A stretch of DNA of 64,000 nucleotides from CALKHT01 sp964511575 (GCA_964511575.1 CAZEFM010000007.1:9758-73757), one strand, 5' to 3'. Positions 9,550 to 18,668 are shown, counted from the first letter of the stretch. The notes: generated by a model not told the origin, from the letters alone. Numbers and translations are program-made.

Positions 9550-10872
9550 TCATCCGAGCAGGTCCTCGACCACCTTGCCGCCGTCGACGATCTCGATGGG
9601 TCGGCCACCGGGCGCCATGAGTTCCTTGCGGGCGTCGATGCCCATCTGGTGGTAGACGGTGGTGGCGAGGTCTTCGACGGTGAGGGGGTCGTTCTCGGGA
9701 TCGGACGCGGTGGCATCGGACGAGCCGTACACCGTGCCGCGTTTGATGCCGCCGCCGGCGAGCACGACGCTGAACACCTTGGGCCAGTGGTCGCGGCCGC
9801 CATCGCGGTTGATCTTGGGCGTTCGGCCGAACTCGGTGGTGAGCATGACCAGCGTGGAGTCGAGCAGGCCGCGTTCCTCCAGATCGGTGATGAGGGCGGC
9901 GTACGCCTGGTCGAGCGGGGGAATCTGCCCCTGCACGCCGTTGCGGATGTTGGCGTGGTGGTCCCACCCGCCGTAGCTCATGGAGACGAAGCGGACGCCG
10001 GCTTCGACGAGTCGGCGGCACATGAGCATGCGCATGCCCGCCGGGTTCTTGCCGTAGCGGTTGCGCATCTCCTCCGATTCGGCGCGGATGTTGAACGCTT
10101 CACGCGCTTCGGTCGAGCTGATGAGCGAGTAGGCACGCTGGTAGAACGCGTCCATCGCATCGAGTTCATCGGATGATTCGAGCGTGCGGAAGTGGTGGTC
10201 GACGGTTTCCAGCAGGCTGCGTCGTCGGGCGAAGCGGGCGTCGTCGATGCCGCTTGCCATGGACAGGTCGCGCACCTGGAAATTGCCCGCGGCGGGATCA
10301 GCGCCGAGGCTGAACGGGCCGTATGCGCTGGACAGATACCCGCTGCCGGCGAACTCGTTGGGCACGGAAGGCACGCAGACGTAGGGCGGCAGGTTGTTGC
10401 GCGGGCCGAACTCGTGGGAGATGACGCTGCCCATGCTCGGGTACTGCAGCGCGGGGCTGGGCCGATACCCGGTGAACATGTTGTGCGTGCCGCGTTCGTG
10501 GGCGGCTTCGCCGTGCGTCATGGAGCGGACGACGGTGATCTTGTCCGCAATGTTCGCGGTGCGTTTGAACAGCTCATTGACGCGCAGGCCGGATACCTTC
10601 GTGTCGATGGAGTTGAACGGCCCGCGGTATTCGATGGGGGCGTAGGGCTTGGGATCGAACGATTCCTGGCCGGAGATGCCGCCGGGCAGGAAGATGTGGA
10701 TGATCGACTGGGCGGTCGCCTTTTTGCCCGTGGCGGCCTGGGCGCTTTGCAGCTTGAGGAACTGCGGGAGCGTGAGCCCCAACCCACCCACGAGACCGAC
10801 GAACAGGAACTCGCGCCGATTCGGCCGGACATGCGCCGGATCGGAGCACCACGTGCAACTCCGTTCGCTCAT
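9550..10872 (-). CDS. DUF1501 protein, Tat-exported, alkaline-phosphatase-like fold
   Basis: 440 residues. The N terminus has a twin-arginine motif (RREFLFVGLVGGLGLTL at about 19-35), so export is probably by Tat. DUF1501 hallmarks follow: IFLPGGISGQESFDPKP, HGEAAHERGTHNMFTGYRPS, the YGGWDHHANI motif and LTTEFGRTPKINRDGGRDHWP, which are the metal-ligand-type Asp/His/Glu positions of the family. Start ATG 10872 has GAGGAG eight bases upstream. It is first in the minus operon, 109 bases ahead of the PPC gene. DUF1501 is placed in the alkaline-phosphatase/sulfatase clan, but its substrate is unknown. Confidence 0.92.
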   Translation of the reverse strand: MSERSCTWCSDPAHVRPNRREFLFVGLVGGLGLTLPQFLKLQSAQAATGKKATAQSIIHIFLPGGISGQESFDPKPYAPIEYRGPFNSIDTKVSGLRVNELFKRTANIADKITVVRSMTHGEAAHERGTHNMFTGYRPSPALQYPSMGSVISHEFGPRNNLPPYVCVPSVPNEFAGSGYLSSAYGPFSLGADPAAGNFQVRDLSMASGIDDARFARRRSLLETVDHHFRTLESSDELDAMDAFYQRAYSLISSTEAREAFNIRAESEEMRNRYGKNPAGMRMLMCRRLVEAGVRFVSMSYGGWDHHANIRNGVQGQIPPLDQAYAALITDLEERGLLDSTLVMLTTEFGRTPKINRDGGRDHWPKVFSVVLAGGGIKRGTVYGSSDATASDPENDPLTVEDLATTVYHQMGIDARKELMAPGGRPIEIVDGGKVVEDLLG

Positions 10873-11334
10873 TACTGAACTCCTCGAAGAACGCTCTCTC
10901 AACTGTCCGCGGCTCGTGCCGTCAGACCCATCCACGCAGTTCAAAAAGGTGGCGCGTGGCTTGTTTCCCGGCTGTGCTTCCCTGCACCAGCTTCCGGTTT
11001 CCCGGTGCGTTGCTTCGGTCGCCCCCTCCCTCAGTGAGCGGGCCGCCGAACGATCGTCAGCGTGTTGCCGGGCGCTCAAGCATTTCATGCTCAAAGACTT
11101 ATGAGCATTACTCGCCTCGGCTCCCCCGTGCGCTGTGTCTCTTGGGGTGAATAGCGCTTTTGCCGCCTCAGACCCGCAAGAAAGCCGCCGCGTCTGCCTT
11201 GTCCAGCGGGCAGCACTGCAAATCACGTGCTTGCCCGAAGATGGCATCGGCAGGATCGGCCGCCAGCCCGCATGCGCCGAGGTCGCTCGGCGGTTACCGG
11301 GCTGTGAAGGATGAACGTCGATGCAGGCCGACTA
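10873..11334. other. intergenic region upstream of the DUF1501 operon
   Basis: No convincing gene. The minus frame happens to stay open into DUF1501 but lacks codon character. The only structure I see is a set of hexamers around 11074-11108: GCTCAA twice, 15 bases apart, overlapping AAGCAT-TTC-ATGCTC, followed by GAGCAT. They lie about 200 bases ahead of the DUF1501 start and could be an operator or chance. Confidence 0.3.
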
Positions 11335-12804
11335 TTACCGCGCCGAGTCGACCAGCGCGACGAATCGCTCGCGCTGTTGGGCGTAGAAGGCGTGCCGCTT
11401 CGGGTCGGGGTCGATGCGCAGCAGGGCGTCACCGGGCTCGAACTGGTCCGGGTCGAACGTGGCATCGACACGGGTGAGCGCCAAAAGGGCCGCGCCGAGG
11501 GCGGAGGCATCGGCCTGGGGGGCGGCGAGCAGGGGCCGGTTGAGGACATCCGCGAGAATCTGCCGCCAGACGGGATAGCGCGACAGCCCGCCGGTGATCC
11601 GCACGGGGTCGGCGGCGTCCGGATCGGGCACGGCGATGCGGAAGGCCACGGCGATGCTGTACGCCACACCTTCGAGGGTGGCACGCACGCGGTGACGCGC
11701 GGTGTGGTGATCGGTCAGACCGTCGATCATGCTGGGCAGGGTGCTGGGCCAGGGGACGCCACGTTCGGGCATGAAAAAGGGCACGACCATCAGCCCGTCG
11801 CTTCCCGGGGCGATGCCGGCTGCGTCGGTGAAAAGTTGGGCGTATGCCTCGCCGCCCTTGCTCGAGGGGTAAAGCTGGTGGCGCAGGTGCTTGATGGCGG
11901 AGCCGGCGTTGTTCAGCGCGCAACCGGCAAGCCAGCGATGCGCGGTCAGGACGTAGCACCAGCTTCGCGCCTGTCGATCGTAGTGGGGCTCGTTGAGGCT
12001 GGTTCGCACGGCAGCGCTGGTGCCGGTGGAAATGGCGGTGCGGTGGGGCGGCGCTGCGCCGATGCCCACGTTTGCCAACGCGCCATCGCTGCTGCCCGCG
12101 ACCACCAGCGTCTGTGCGGGAAGCCCCGTTTCCTCGGCAGCCTGACGTGTGATGCGGCCAATGACCGCGTTGGGCAGCACGATCACCGGCAGCCGACTCG
12201 GGGTGATGGTTGCCAGCTCCACCGCGGACTGATCCCAGTTGAAGTGGTGGATGTTCAGCAGGCCTGTGCTCGATGCGGAGGCGAGGTCCATCGCCCATTG
12301 GCCGGTGAGCTGGAAGAGTGCGAACTCCTTGATGCCGACGAAGCGTTCCGCCTGGTTGAACGTGTCGGGCATGTGTTCGCGCATCCATCGCAGCCGCGGC
12401 GCGTGGTAGTGGTGCAGCAGGGGGCATCCCGTGGCGTGATAAAGCCTGTCCGCGTTGATGCGGGGGCGCAGTGCTTCCAGCAGTTGCAGGGCACGCTGAT
12501 CCTGCCAGATGGTGGCGGGCGCCAGCGGTTGATGGTTGGCATCGATGGGCACGATCGTGTGCATCGCGCCGCTGAGGCCGATCGCCGCCACGTGGGACGG
12601 CCCCAGCCGATCCATCAGGTTTCGCAGCACGCTCGCCGCGGTGCGCCAGATGGCGATGGTGTCCTGCTCGGCATGACCCTGAGGCGTGACGGTGGTGTCG
12701 ATGTGCGCGGACGTTGTTGCCAACACCGCACGATCGGTGTTGATCGCCACCGCTTTGCAGCGGCTGGTGCCAAGGTCCAGGCCGATGATGACGTTGTTGG
12801 ACAA
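11335..12804 (-). CDS. FGGY-family carbohydrate kinase (gluconokinase/xylulokinase-like)
   Basis: 489 residues, full length for the family. The N-terminal actin-like ATPase fold begins IIGLDLGTSRCKAVAI (phosphate 1 motif). SGAMHTIVPID and ATIWQDQRA resemble gluconokinases, as do GIKEFALFQLTG and ASSTGLLNI. SSDGALANVG (near residue 240) holds the putative catalytic Asp, and ISTGTSAAVR is the second phosphate motif. The C-terminal ITGGLSRYPVWRQILADVLNRPL is the adenosine motif. It phosphorylates a sugar or sugar acid in the cytoplasm, but motifs alone do not separate gluconate from xylulose or other substrates. It is last of a three-gene run (zinc dehydrogenase, SDR, kinase) with gaps of 14 and 12 bases. 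Confidence 0.88.
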   Translation of the reverse strand: MSNNVIIGLDLGTSRCKAVAINTDRAVLATTSAHIDTTVTPQGHAEQDTIAIWRTAASVLRNLMDRLGPSHVAAIGLSGAMHTIVPIDANHQPLAPATIWQDQRALQLLEALRPRINADRLYHATGCPLLHHYHAPRLRWMREHMPDTFNQAERFVGIKEFALFQLTGQWAMDLASASSTGLLNIHHFNWDQSAVELATITPSRLPVIVLPNAVIGRITRQAAEETGLPAQTLVVAGSSDGALANVGIGAAPPHRTAISTGTSAAVRTSLNEPHYDRQARSWCYVLTAHRWLAGCALNNAGSAIKHLRHQLYPSSKGGEAYAQLFTDAAGIAPGSDGLMVVPFFMPERGVPWPSTLPSMIDGLTDHHTARHRVRATLEGVAYSIAVAFRIAVPDPDAADPVRITGGLSRYPVWRQILADVLNRPLLAAPQADASALGAALLALTRVDATFDPDQFEPGDALLRIDPDPKRHAFYAQQRERFVALVDSAR

Positions 12805-12816
12805 AACGTTTCCCGC

Positions 12817-13599
12817 CTATGCGTCGATGCGCGTCGCCCCGGTGCTGATGCCGCCATCCACCAGCAGCGTCTGCCCCGTGATGTAGGCGCTGGCGTCCGA
12901 TGCGAGGAACACCACCGCGCCGTCCAGATCGTGCGGCTGGCCCGTCCGCTTCAGCGGAATACGATCGCGAAGATACGCCACCCAGTTCGCATTGCGATAA
13001 AGATCGGCATTCTGCGCAGTTTCAAACCAACCCGGTGCCAGACAGTTTACCGTCACACCATACGGACCCCAATCGTCGGCGAGGCTCATCGTCAATTGCT
13101 TGATCCCGCCGCGACTCGCACCATACGGCGCCAGACCCGCATACCCGAACACGCTCGTGACGGAGCCGATGTTGATGATGCGGCCGTACCGCCGCGCCAC
13201 CATGTGCCGGCCGATCGCCTGCGCAACGAAAAATGCCCCGCGCAGATTCGTGTCCAGCACGGTGTTCCAGTCATGCCAGGTGACCTCCAGCGCCGGCTTG
13301 CGGATGTTGACGCCGGCATTGTTGACGAGGATGTCGACACGGCCGAACACCGCCTGCGCCGCCGCCGCCATTGCGTCGATGCTCGTTTGCTCGATGACAT
13401 CCAACTCGACCGGTTCGACACGCCTGCCCAACGATTGGATCTCCTCCACGACAGGCATCAACGATTCGCGTTTGCGACTGGTGATGATCACATCCGCCCC
13501 GGCACGTGCCAAAGCGTGGGCGAACCCACGCCCCAGCCCACGGCTTGCGCCGGTGATCAACGCCACCTTGCCGGCCAGATCGAAGGGTGTGGTGCTCAT
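12817..13599 (-). CDS. SDR oxidoreductase with a YxxxR active site
   Basis: 260 residues, classical SDR length. TGASRGLGRG (17-26) binds NAD(P), NNAG lies at 93-96, and the catalytic serine region is NIGSVTSV (143-150). The active-site tyrosine is Y159, but the position four residues later is Arg (YGASRGG) instead of the usual Lys, which I confirmed in the codons. The sequence is close to gluconate 5-dehydrogenase and 3-oxoacyl reductase types. The start is ATG 13599; upstream in-frame sequence overlaps the dehydrogenase gene. Context between a zinc dehydrogenase and a sugar kinase suggests reversible oxidation of a sugar or sugar acid. Confidence 0.88.
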   Translation of the reverse strand: MSTTPFDLAGKVALITGASRGLGRGFAHALARAGADVIITSRKRESLMPVVEEIQSLGRRVEPVELDVIEQTSIDAMAAAAQAVFGRVDILVNNAGVNIRKPALEVTWHDWNTVLDTNLRGAFFVAQAIGRHMVARRYGRIINIGSVTSVFGYAGLAPYGASRGGIKQLTMSLADDWGPYGVTVNCLAPGWFETAQNADLYRNANWVAYLRDRIPLKRTGQPHDLDGAVVFLASDASAYITGQTLLVDGGISTGATRIDA

Positions 13600-13613
13600 A
13601 AGCAGCCTGCGGT

Positions 13614-14645
13614 TCAGGGTTGCAGCACAACTTTCATCAGTCCCGGTTCGCGGGTGTGCAGCCGTCGGAACCAGTCCGCTCCCGCTTCGAGTGGGGCGGT
13701 GGCGCTGATGAGCGGCGCGACCTGGATCACGCCGCGCGACACCATGTCGATGCACGCGGGATATTCCCCCGCCGAAGCACACGAACCGATGAGCGTCTGC
13801 TCACGCGTCACCACCTGCTGCAACGGCAGCGGCACGTGCGGCGTCACGTTGCCCACCAGCACGAGATGCCCGCCTTTGCGCAGTGCGTTCACCGCGGTCG
13901 TAAAGGTGGGCTGCGTGCCGACCACCTCGGCGGCGATGTCCGCACCGCGACCATCCGTGAGTTCACGCACCAAGGAAACAACGTCCATCCGACCCGCGTC
14001 AATGCACTGCGTTGCGCCGAGTTGCTGCGCAAGAGCCAGCTTCGCGTCATCCAGATCGACCGCCACGACCTGCGTGCATCCCGCCGCCCGCAGCGCCTGC
14101 ACCATCAGCAGCCCGATCATGCCGCTGCCCACCACCACGGCCGTATCGCCCAGTTGGATGGGGGTGAGGTTCGCCGCATGCACCGCGATCGACACCGATT
14201 CGATCAACGCCGCCTGTTCGAAGGAAAGTTCATCGGGGATCGGATACACGATGTGCTGCGGAATGGCGATGTACTGCGCGAACGCGCCGTGGCGACGGTA
14301 CTCGCCCGTGGAGACGCCAAGCACCTGCCGTTGGTCGCAGAGGTTGATTCGGCCTCGACGACAAAACCAGCAGTGCCCGCAATACACGGTGGAGTCGAAC
14401 GTGACCCGCTCGCCCGGCTTCAGGTGCGTGACATGGTCGCCCACCCGTTCGACCACACCCGCCGCTTCATGCCCCATCACAATGGGCGGGATACGTCTGC
14501 CGCTGCTGCCATCGTAGCCATGCACATCGCTGCCGCAGATCCCCGCCGCTCGCACACGCACCAGCACATCGTCCGGTCCGATGGGCGGTTGCTCCATCTC
14601 CGTCACCGTCAGATCCCCATACGCGCGGAGCAGCAACGCCTTCAT
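13614..14645 (-). CDS. Zinc-dependent medium-chain dehydrogenase (sorbitol/threonine dehydrogenase-like)
   Basis: 343 residues. Catalytic zinc ligands are visible at C37 (GICGSDVH) and H59-E60 (MGHEAAG). Structural zinc cysteines are C89, C92, C95 and C103 in YCGHCWFCRRGRINLC. The Rossmann motif is VVGSGMIGLL. The start is taken at ATG 14645; a TTG fifteen bases earlier is possible but unlikely. It oxidises a secondary alcohol, probably of a polyol or sugar acid, with NAD(P). It is first of the run with the SDR and kinase; a 172-base gap separates it from the PhyH gene, and TATGAT near 14703 on the minus strand could be a promoter. Confidence 0.9.
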   Translation of the reverse strand: MKALLLRAYGDLTVTEMEQPPIGPDDVLVRVRAAGICGSDVHGYDGSSGRRIPPIVMGHEAAGVVERVGDHVTHLKPGERVTFDSTVYCGHCWFCRRGRINLCDQRQVLGVSTGEYRRHGAFAQYIAIPQHIVYPIPDELSFEQAALIESVSIAVHAANLTPIQLGDTAVVVGSGMIGLLMVQALRAAGCTQVVAVDLDDAKLALAQQLGATQCIDAGRMDVVSLVRELTDGRGADIAAEVVGTQPTFTTAVNALRKGGHLVLVGNVTPHVPLPLQQVVTREQTLIGSCASAGEYPACIDMVSRGVIQVAPLISATAPLEAGADWFRRLHTREPGLMKVVLQP

Positions 14646-14817
14646 GCACCACGTCCCCAATTACCATCGTCGGCGGAAGCGAATCGTCCATCATCGTCAA
14701 CCAATCATAGCGCTGCCAATGCGGGGGGCGCAGCAAAAAGGGCGTCACGACCACCCCGTGTCGTGACGCCCTGTCAGCAGATGCAATGACGATGCTCGCC
14801 AGCGTGATCGATGGTGC

Positions 14818-15723
14818 TCAAACACCCCATTTCTGCCGCGATTCGGTGACCGGCTCAATCGCCGCGCCGGGTCGCCAGAACTCGGTGTGACCCACCGGCG
14901 TCTTGCCCGCCCACCGTTCATCCACCGGGTCGGATGCCAACTGATACCGCGTGTCGCAACTGATGCGATAGCGATCCGAGTTGTTTGTCAGCGACGCGTG
15001 CATGATAAACATGTTGAGGATGATCGCATCGCCCGCGCGGAACGTGGTGGTCGCCCACCGACCGCCGAAACGATCCACCAACTCCGCGGGATCGTCCGTG
15101 AAGTGGCCGGCAATGAGGTCCCGATCCACATCCGACCGGCCGTAGGTGCGAATCACCTGCTCCCACCTGTTGGAGCCGAGGCAGATCGCCAGCGTGCCCA
15201 TGTCCGGCGTGATGTCGCCCAGCGGCGTCCACAACGTAAACAACCGCTTCGTCCCGCGACCCATGTACACCGAGTCGTAATGTATCGTTGAACCGGTACC
15301 GGGCCCGACCGTGCGCAGCCACTGAAAGTTGAAGCTCATCGGCTCACCGCCGAGAAAACGCTCGAAGAACGTCATCACTCGCGGACCATACAGCAGTTGC
15401 CGCAACTCTTCCGACTTGAGGTGGTCGCGCCCGCGCACCGAAGGCGTCGCCACCTCATCGGGGTTGGGGTTCACCACGCCTTCCATCAACGGATAGTCTG
15501 GATGCAGTTTGCCCTGATCGCGCAGCTTCTCGAGGATGCCCCGGCGAACGTTCATCACCTCCTCGCGGTCGTGAAAGTTGCGGATCAGCAAAAAGCCATC
15601 CTCATCCATGCGCTGCCGCAGCGCCTCCACGTCATCGAGAATCCCCGTACTGTCCGGCAGACGCAATGTGAGATACCGACTTTCCGCTTCAAATGGTTTT
15701 TTTGCGATCTCGTATGTTGCCAT
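14818..15723 (-). CDS. PhyH-family Fe(II)/2-oxoglutarate dioxygenase
   Basis: 301 residues. The facial-triad residues are apparent: H148 and D150 in TIHYDSVYM, and H242 in FIMHASLTN. An arginine shortly after (R251 or R253 in DRYRISCD) can bind 2-oxoglutarate. The start ATG 15723 is preceded by GGAAAGGA. It follows the FGE/sialidase gene by 29 bases, so they are co-transcribed. In this island it may hydroxylate a modified sugar or remove a substituent. That is inference: phytanoyl-CoA-type dioxygenases act on many substrates. Confidence 0.88.
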   Translation of the reverse strand: MATYEIAKKPFEAESRYLTLRLPDSTGILDDVEALRQRMDEDGFLLIRNFHDREEVMNVRRGILEKLRDQGKLHPDYPLMEGVVNPNPDEVATPSVRGRDHLKSEELRQLLYGPRVMTFFERFLGGEPMSFNFQWLRTVGPGTGSTIHYDSVYMGRGTKRLFTLWTPLGDITPDMGTLAICLGSNRWEQVIRTYGRSDVDRDLIAGHFTDDPAELVDRFGGRWATTTFRAGDAIILNMFIMHASLTNNSDRYRISCDTRYQLASDPVDERWAGKTPVGHTEFWRPGAAIEPVTESRQKWGV

Positions 15724-15752
15724 ACCAATCCTTTCCGAGGAACGCGGCCCGT

Positions 15753-17765
15753 TCACTTCGCTTCCAGCCACGCCAGGTTGAAGCGATAGTGCTGACCGCT
15801 TGAAATCAGGTGAATGGTGCCATCGGGTGATTGCGTGGAGGCGAGATAGCCACGCGGCTCGGCATGGGTCGCGTCCATTTTGAACTGGCCGGTCCACGCG
15901 CCGCCGATCAACTCGCGCGTCTTGCCATCGGCGACCAGTCGCTGAATCGGCCAGGTTTCGCCCTCGTCGTACGAGAGCGCCGCGAACATGCCGAACGCCC
16001 GACGTTTCTCGCCGTCGTGGCAGATCAGCTCCATACCTTCAAAGTCCTTGTCGTTCTGCGGGTGATGGGTGAACGACACCAGGAGCAGCGGCCCCTCCGC
16101 CAGTCGCATCAGCGTCAAGCGCTGCCCGCCGGCGATGGGCGGGAACGCGCTGGCCTTGTACGTCCATGTCCTGCCCTTGTCGCTGGAATAGCTGACGGGC
16201 ATGCGGCCGTTGATCGCATCGCCGCGACCGAACGCCATCAACCTGCCGTCCTTCAGTTCCACGATGCCGGCGTGAATCCCGGCGATGCTGCCACCCGTGA
16301 CGCCCGGGCCGTACTTCGGCCGCAGCGGCTCGGTGTTGATGCCCGGGTCGATCCACGTTTCGCCGCCGTCGCTGCTGATGTGGATTGCCGTGCCGCCGCT
16401 GCCGCCCGTCACCGCGTCGCAGGGCACGACGATCGTGCCGTCACGCATCTGAATCACGCCGGCGATGGGCATGTGACGCAGGTGATGGTTGTGGTCGATC
16501 CACCGGTGCGACGACCAGGTGACGCCGTTGTCGGTGCTGGTGCGGAACATCAGCGCCAGCCGTTCCCAGCCGTGGCTCACGCCGATGCCGTTGAAGTGAT
16601 AGATCGTGCCTTTGCCATCGTGCCAGATGCTCGTGGCGTGCATGTTGCGGTCGGGCACTTTGTAGAAAAGGTCCGCCTCGTCCCATGCGTCCGCGCCATG
16701 CCGTAGCCGCGCTGCCACCACCGTCAGTTCACGTCCCGGCTCCTCCCGCGTGGAGTACCACGTCGCCAGCAGGTCGCCGTTGGGACACACCACGATGTCG
16801 GGGCAGTGGTTGTGCCGGTAATAGAGCGGGCCGTTCGCCTTGCTGTCGATCTTCACGAAGGGAATCGGTTCAGCGAAGAACGGCTGATTGTTCGGGCGCG
16901 GCCACTGGGCCTTGCGCTGACTCACATCCTTTGCCCAGATCGGCGTTGGCGGCTCTTCGGTGTACGTCAGCGCCGGCATCGGTGCCTGCACCACGCGGAA
17001 ACCGATGAGCCAATGCCTGTCGTCGGGCAGCGCCCCGGAACGATTGGCGCTGCGCAGGTAGTGCGGGGTGGTGTTGTGGCTGCCGCCGCGCGTGACACGG
17101 AACAATCCTTGCCGCGGCCCGGCGGGGTTCTTCACCGCGGCGGTCGGGTAGGGGCCGTACCAATCCAGACACCACTCCTCCACGTTGCCGTGCATGTCGT
17201 ACAGCCCCCACGCGTTGGCAGGCGTCTGTCCGACCTTCAGCGACACACGCTTGGGCGACCAGTGAGCGCCCTGCTCCTTGTGGTACACCGCGGGCAGTTC
17301 ATCGCCCGTGTGAAACAACGTCGCCGTCCCCGCCCGGCAGGCATACTCCCATTCCGCTTCCGTCGGCAGGCGGTACGGCTTGCCTTCCTTCTTCGACAGC
17401 CACGCGCAGAACGCCATCGCCTCTTCCCACGACACATCGATGACGGCGTCATCATCCTCCGTGGAAAGGTTCAGCCGGCCGCGTCGGCTGCGGTGCTCCG
17501 GATCAAACTGCTCGTACTGGGCGTTGGTCACCTCCGTCGCGCTCATGCGAAAAGCCTGCGTGATGGTCACGGCGTGCACCGGCTTCTCGTCGTAGTCGCC
17601 CACCTCCGACCCGCGCACATAGATGCCCGGCTTGATCGGCACCAGCTCCATGCCCAGGCTGTTGGTGGTTCGTTCCGCCGCCGCCGCGCTCATGCCACAC
17701 ACCAACGGCAGCGCCAACGCCATGAAGCGAAACCATCGGCCTCGCGAAATCGAGCGAATCGTCAT
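15753..17765 (-). CDS. Secreted fusion: FGE-sulfatase-like domain plus sialidase (BNR) domain
   Basis: About 670 residues with an N-terminal signal peptide (ending near MSAAAA). Residues about 20-270 are an FGE-sulfatase-type domain: SLGMELVPIKPG, LPTEAEWEYACRAG, YDMHGNVEEWCLDWYG and RVTRGGSHN. The Cys pair of true formylglycine-generating enzymes is not evident at RGGSHNTTPHYLRSANRSG, so it is probably a binding or different-function member. Residues about 300-665 form a sialidase-like propeller with four Asp boxes (STDNGVTW, SSDGGETW, SSDKGRTW, SYDEGETW). The start is ATG 17765 or 17768, both behind GGAG; 17765 has the better spacing. It probably acts on host or algal glycans outside the cytoplasm. 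Confidence 0.88.
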   Translation of the reverse strand: MTIRSISRGRWFRFMALALPLVCGMSAAAAERTTNSLGMELVPIKPGIYVRGSEVGDYDEKPVHAVTITQAFRMSATEVTNAQYEQFDPEHRSRRGRLNLSTEDDDAVIDVSWEEAMAFCAWLSKKEGKPYRLPTEAEWEYACRAGTATLFHTGDELPAVYHKEQGAHWSPKRVSLKVGQTPANAWGLYDMHGNVEEWCLDWYGPYPTAAVKNPAGPRQGLFRVTRGGSHNTTPHYLRSANRSGALPDDRHWLIGFRVVQAPMPALTYTEEPPTPIWAKDVSQRKAQWPRPNNQPFFAEPIPFVKIDSKANGPLYYRHNHCPDIVVCPNGDLLATWYSTREEPGRELTVVAARLRHGADAWDEADLFYKVPDRNMHATSIWHDGKGTIYHFNGIGVSHGWERLALMFRTSTDNGVTWSSHRWIDHNHHLRHMPIAGVIQMRDGTIVVPCDAVTGGSGGTAIHISSDGGETWIDPGINTEPLRPKYGPGVTGGSIAGIHAGIVELKDGRLMAFGRGDAINGRMPVSYSSDKGRTWTYKASAFPPIAGGQRLTLMRLAEGPLLLVSFTHHPQNDKDFEGMELICHDGEKRRAFGMFAALSYDEGETWPIQRLVADGKTRELIGGAWTGQFKMDATHAEPRGYLASTQSPDGTIHLISSGQHYRFNLAWLEAK

Positions 17766-17816
17766 CATGAAACTCCACAGGAAGAGAATGTCGCGATCAG
17801 CCACAACGGATAACGC

Positions 17817-18644
17817 TTACGAGTTCGGATAGGGATAGATGGGGAAGTACTGCCCCGGCCCGGGAACGCCCGCACCCCATTGCGCGTTGCCGGCGCCCCA
17901 CCATTGACCGTTCATCAGCAACTCCTCGGTCTTCACAAACGAACCGTGCCCATCCGCCCACGTGCTGTTGAAACCCTTCGAATGACGTTGCGATGTGCCC
18001 TCGTTGCGCCAGTTCCACGGCCCGAACTGAGCCTGCCCCGGTTCGAGGATCGAACGGTAGTTGCGATCAGGCGTCAGTGCGCCCTCACCGATGAACATCA
18101 CCGTGCTGGGGGCGTAGGACTGACCCGTGCTCGATGTCCACGGGCCCTCCATCTTGACTTCGCGACCGTACGTGTTGCCCGGACCGTAATCGGCGCGGCC
18201 GAACGATTCGAAGTTCATCGCATAATCGAACACGCCGAACGGCGCTGTCGCATCCGGTCCGGTGATGCCTTCACCGGCGCCTTCGGGGGGTGATCCGGTG
18301 AACGGACGTTTGCGCACGCCCAATGCGTTTTCGCCGGTTGACGTTGGACATTCGTACGCTTCTCCGGCGTTGTAGTAGGGCATCATGTCGTCCGCCCAGA
18401 ACTTCGAGCCTGCGCCCCACCCCGTGTACAGCGGTGGAGGCAACTGGTTGTGGTCGTTGGCATATCCCATCATCGCCGTGCCGATCTGCCGTGTCGTTGC
18501 CAGGCACCGCACCGCGTGCGCCGATTCGCGTGCCTTGCCCAATGCCGGAAGAAGCAGCGCTATCAACAGCGCAATGATGGAAATCACCACGAGCAGTTCG
18601 ATGAGGGTGAAACCCGTGATAAGCCGATGAGGTCGCCTGATCAT
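17817..18644 (-). CDS. Prepilin-like secreted protein (H-X9-DG type)
   Basis: 275 residues. It has a type IV prepilin leader ITG-FTLIELLVVISIIALLIALLLPAL (residues about 9-37) and the C-terminal HSKGFNSTWADGHG motif of the planctomycete H-X9-DG group. The start ATG 18644 has CAGGAG eight bases before it. Such proteins are highly multiplied in planctomycetes and often sit beside secreted enzymes; their role is unknown. Here it lies between two sialidase-like genes in the same direction (gaps of 51 and 24 bases), so it is probably part of the same extracellular apparatus. Confidence 0.87.
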   Translation of the reverse strand: MIRRPHRLITGFTLIELLVVISIIALLIALLLPALGKARESAHAVRCLATTRQIGTAMMGYANDHNQLPPPLYTGWGAGSKFWADDMMPYYNAGEAYECPTSTGENALGVRKRPFTGSPPEGAGEGITGPDATAPFGVFDYAMNFESFGRADYGPGNTYGREVKMEGPWTSSTGQSYAPSTVMFIGEGALTPDRNYRSILEPGQAQFGPWNWRNEGTSQRHSKGFNSTWADGHGSFVKTEELLMNGQWWGAGNAQWGAGVPGPGQYFPIYPYPNS

Positions 18645-18668
18645 GGAAGGACTCCTGAAAACGCGGGG

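Noticed and set aside
9441..9803. N-terminal extension of the PPC protein
   Set aside because: It overlaps the DUF1501 gene in another frame and has no signal peptide; a signal peptide and ribosome site mark ATG 9440.
11311..14517. A 1068-residue plus-strand frame over the dehydrogenase-kinase genes
   Set aside because: Arg/His/Gly-rich antisense shadow; the three minus genes have complete catalytic motifs.
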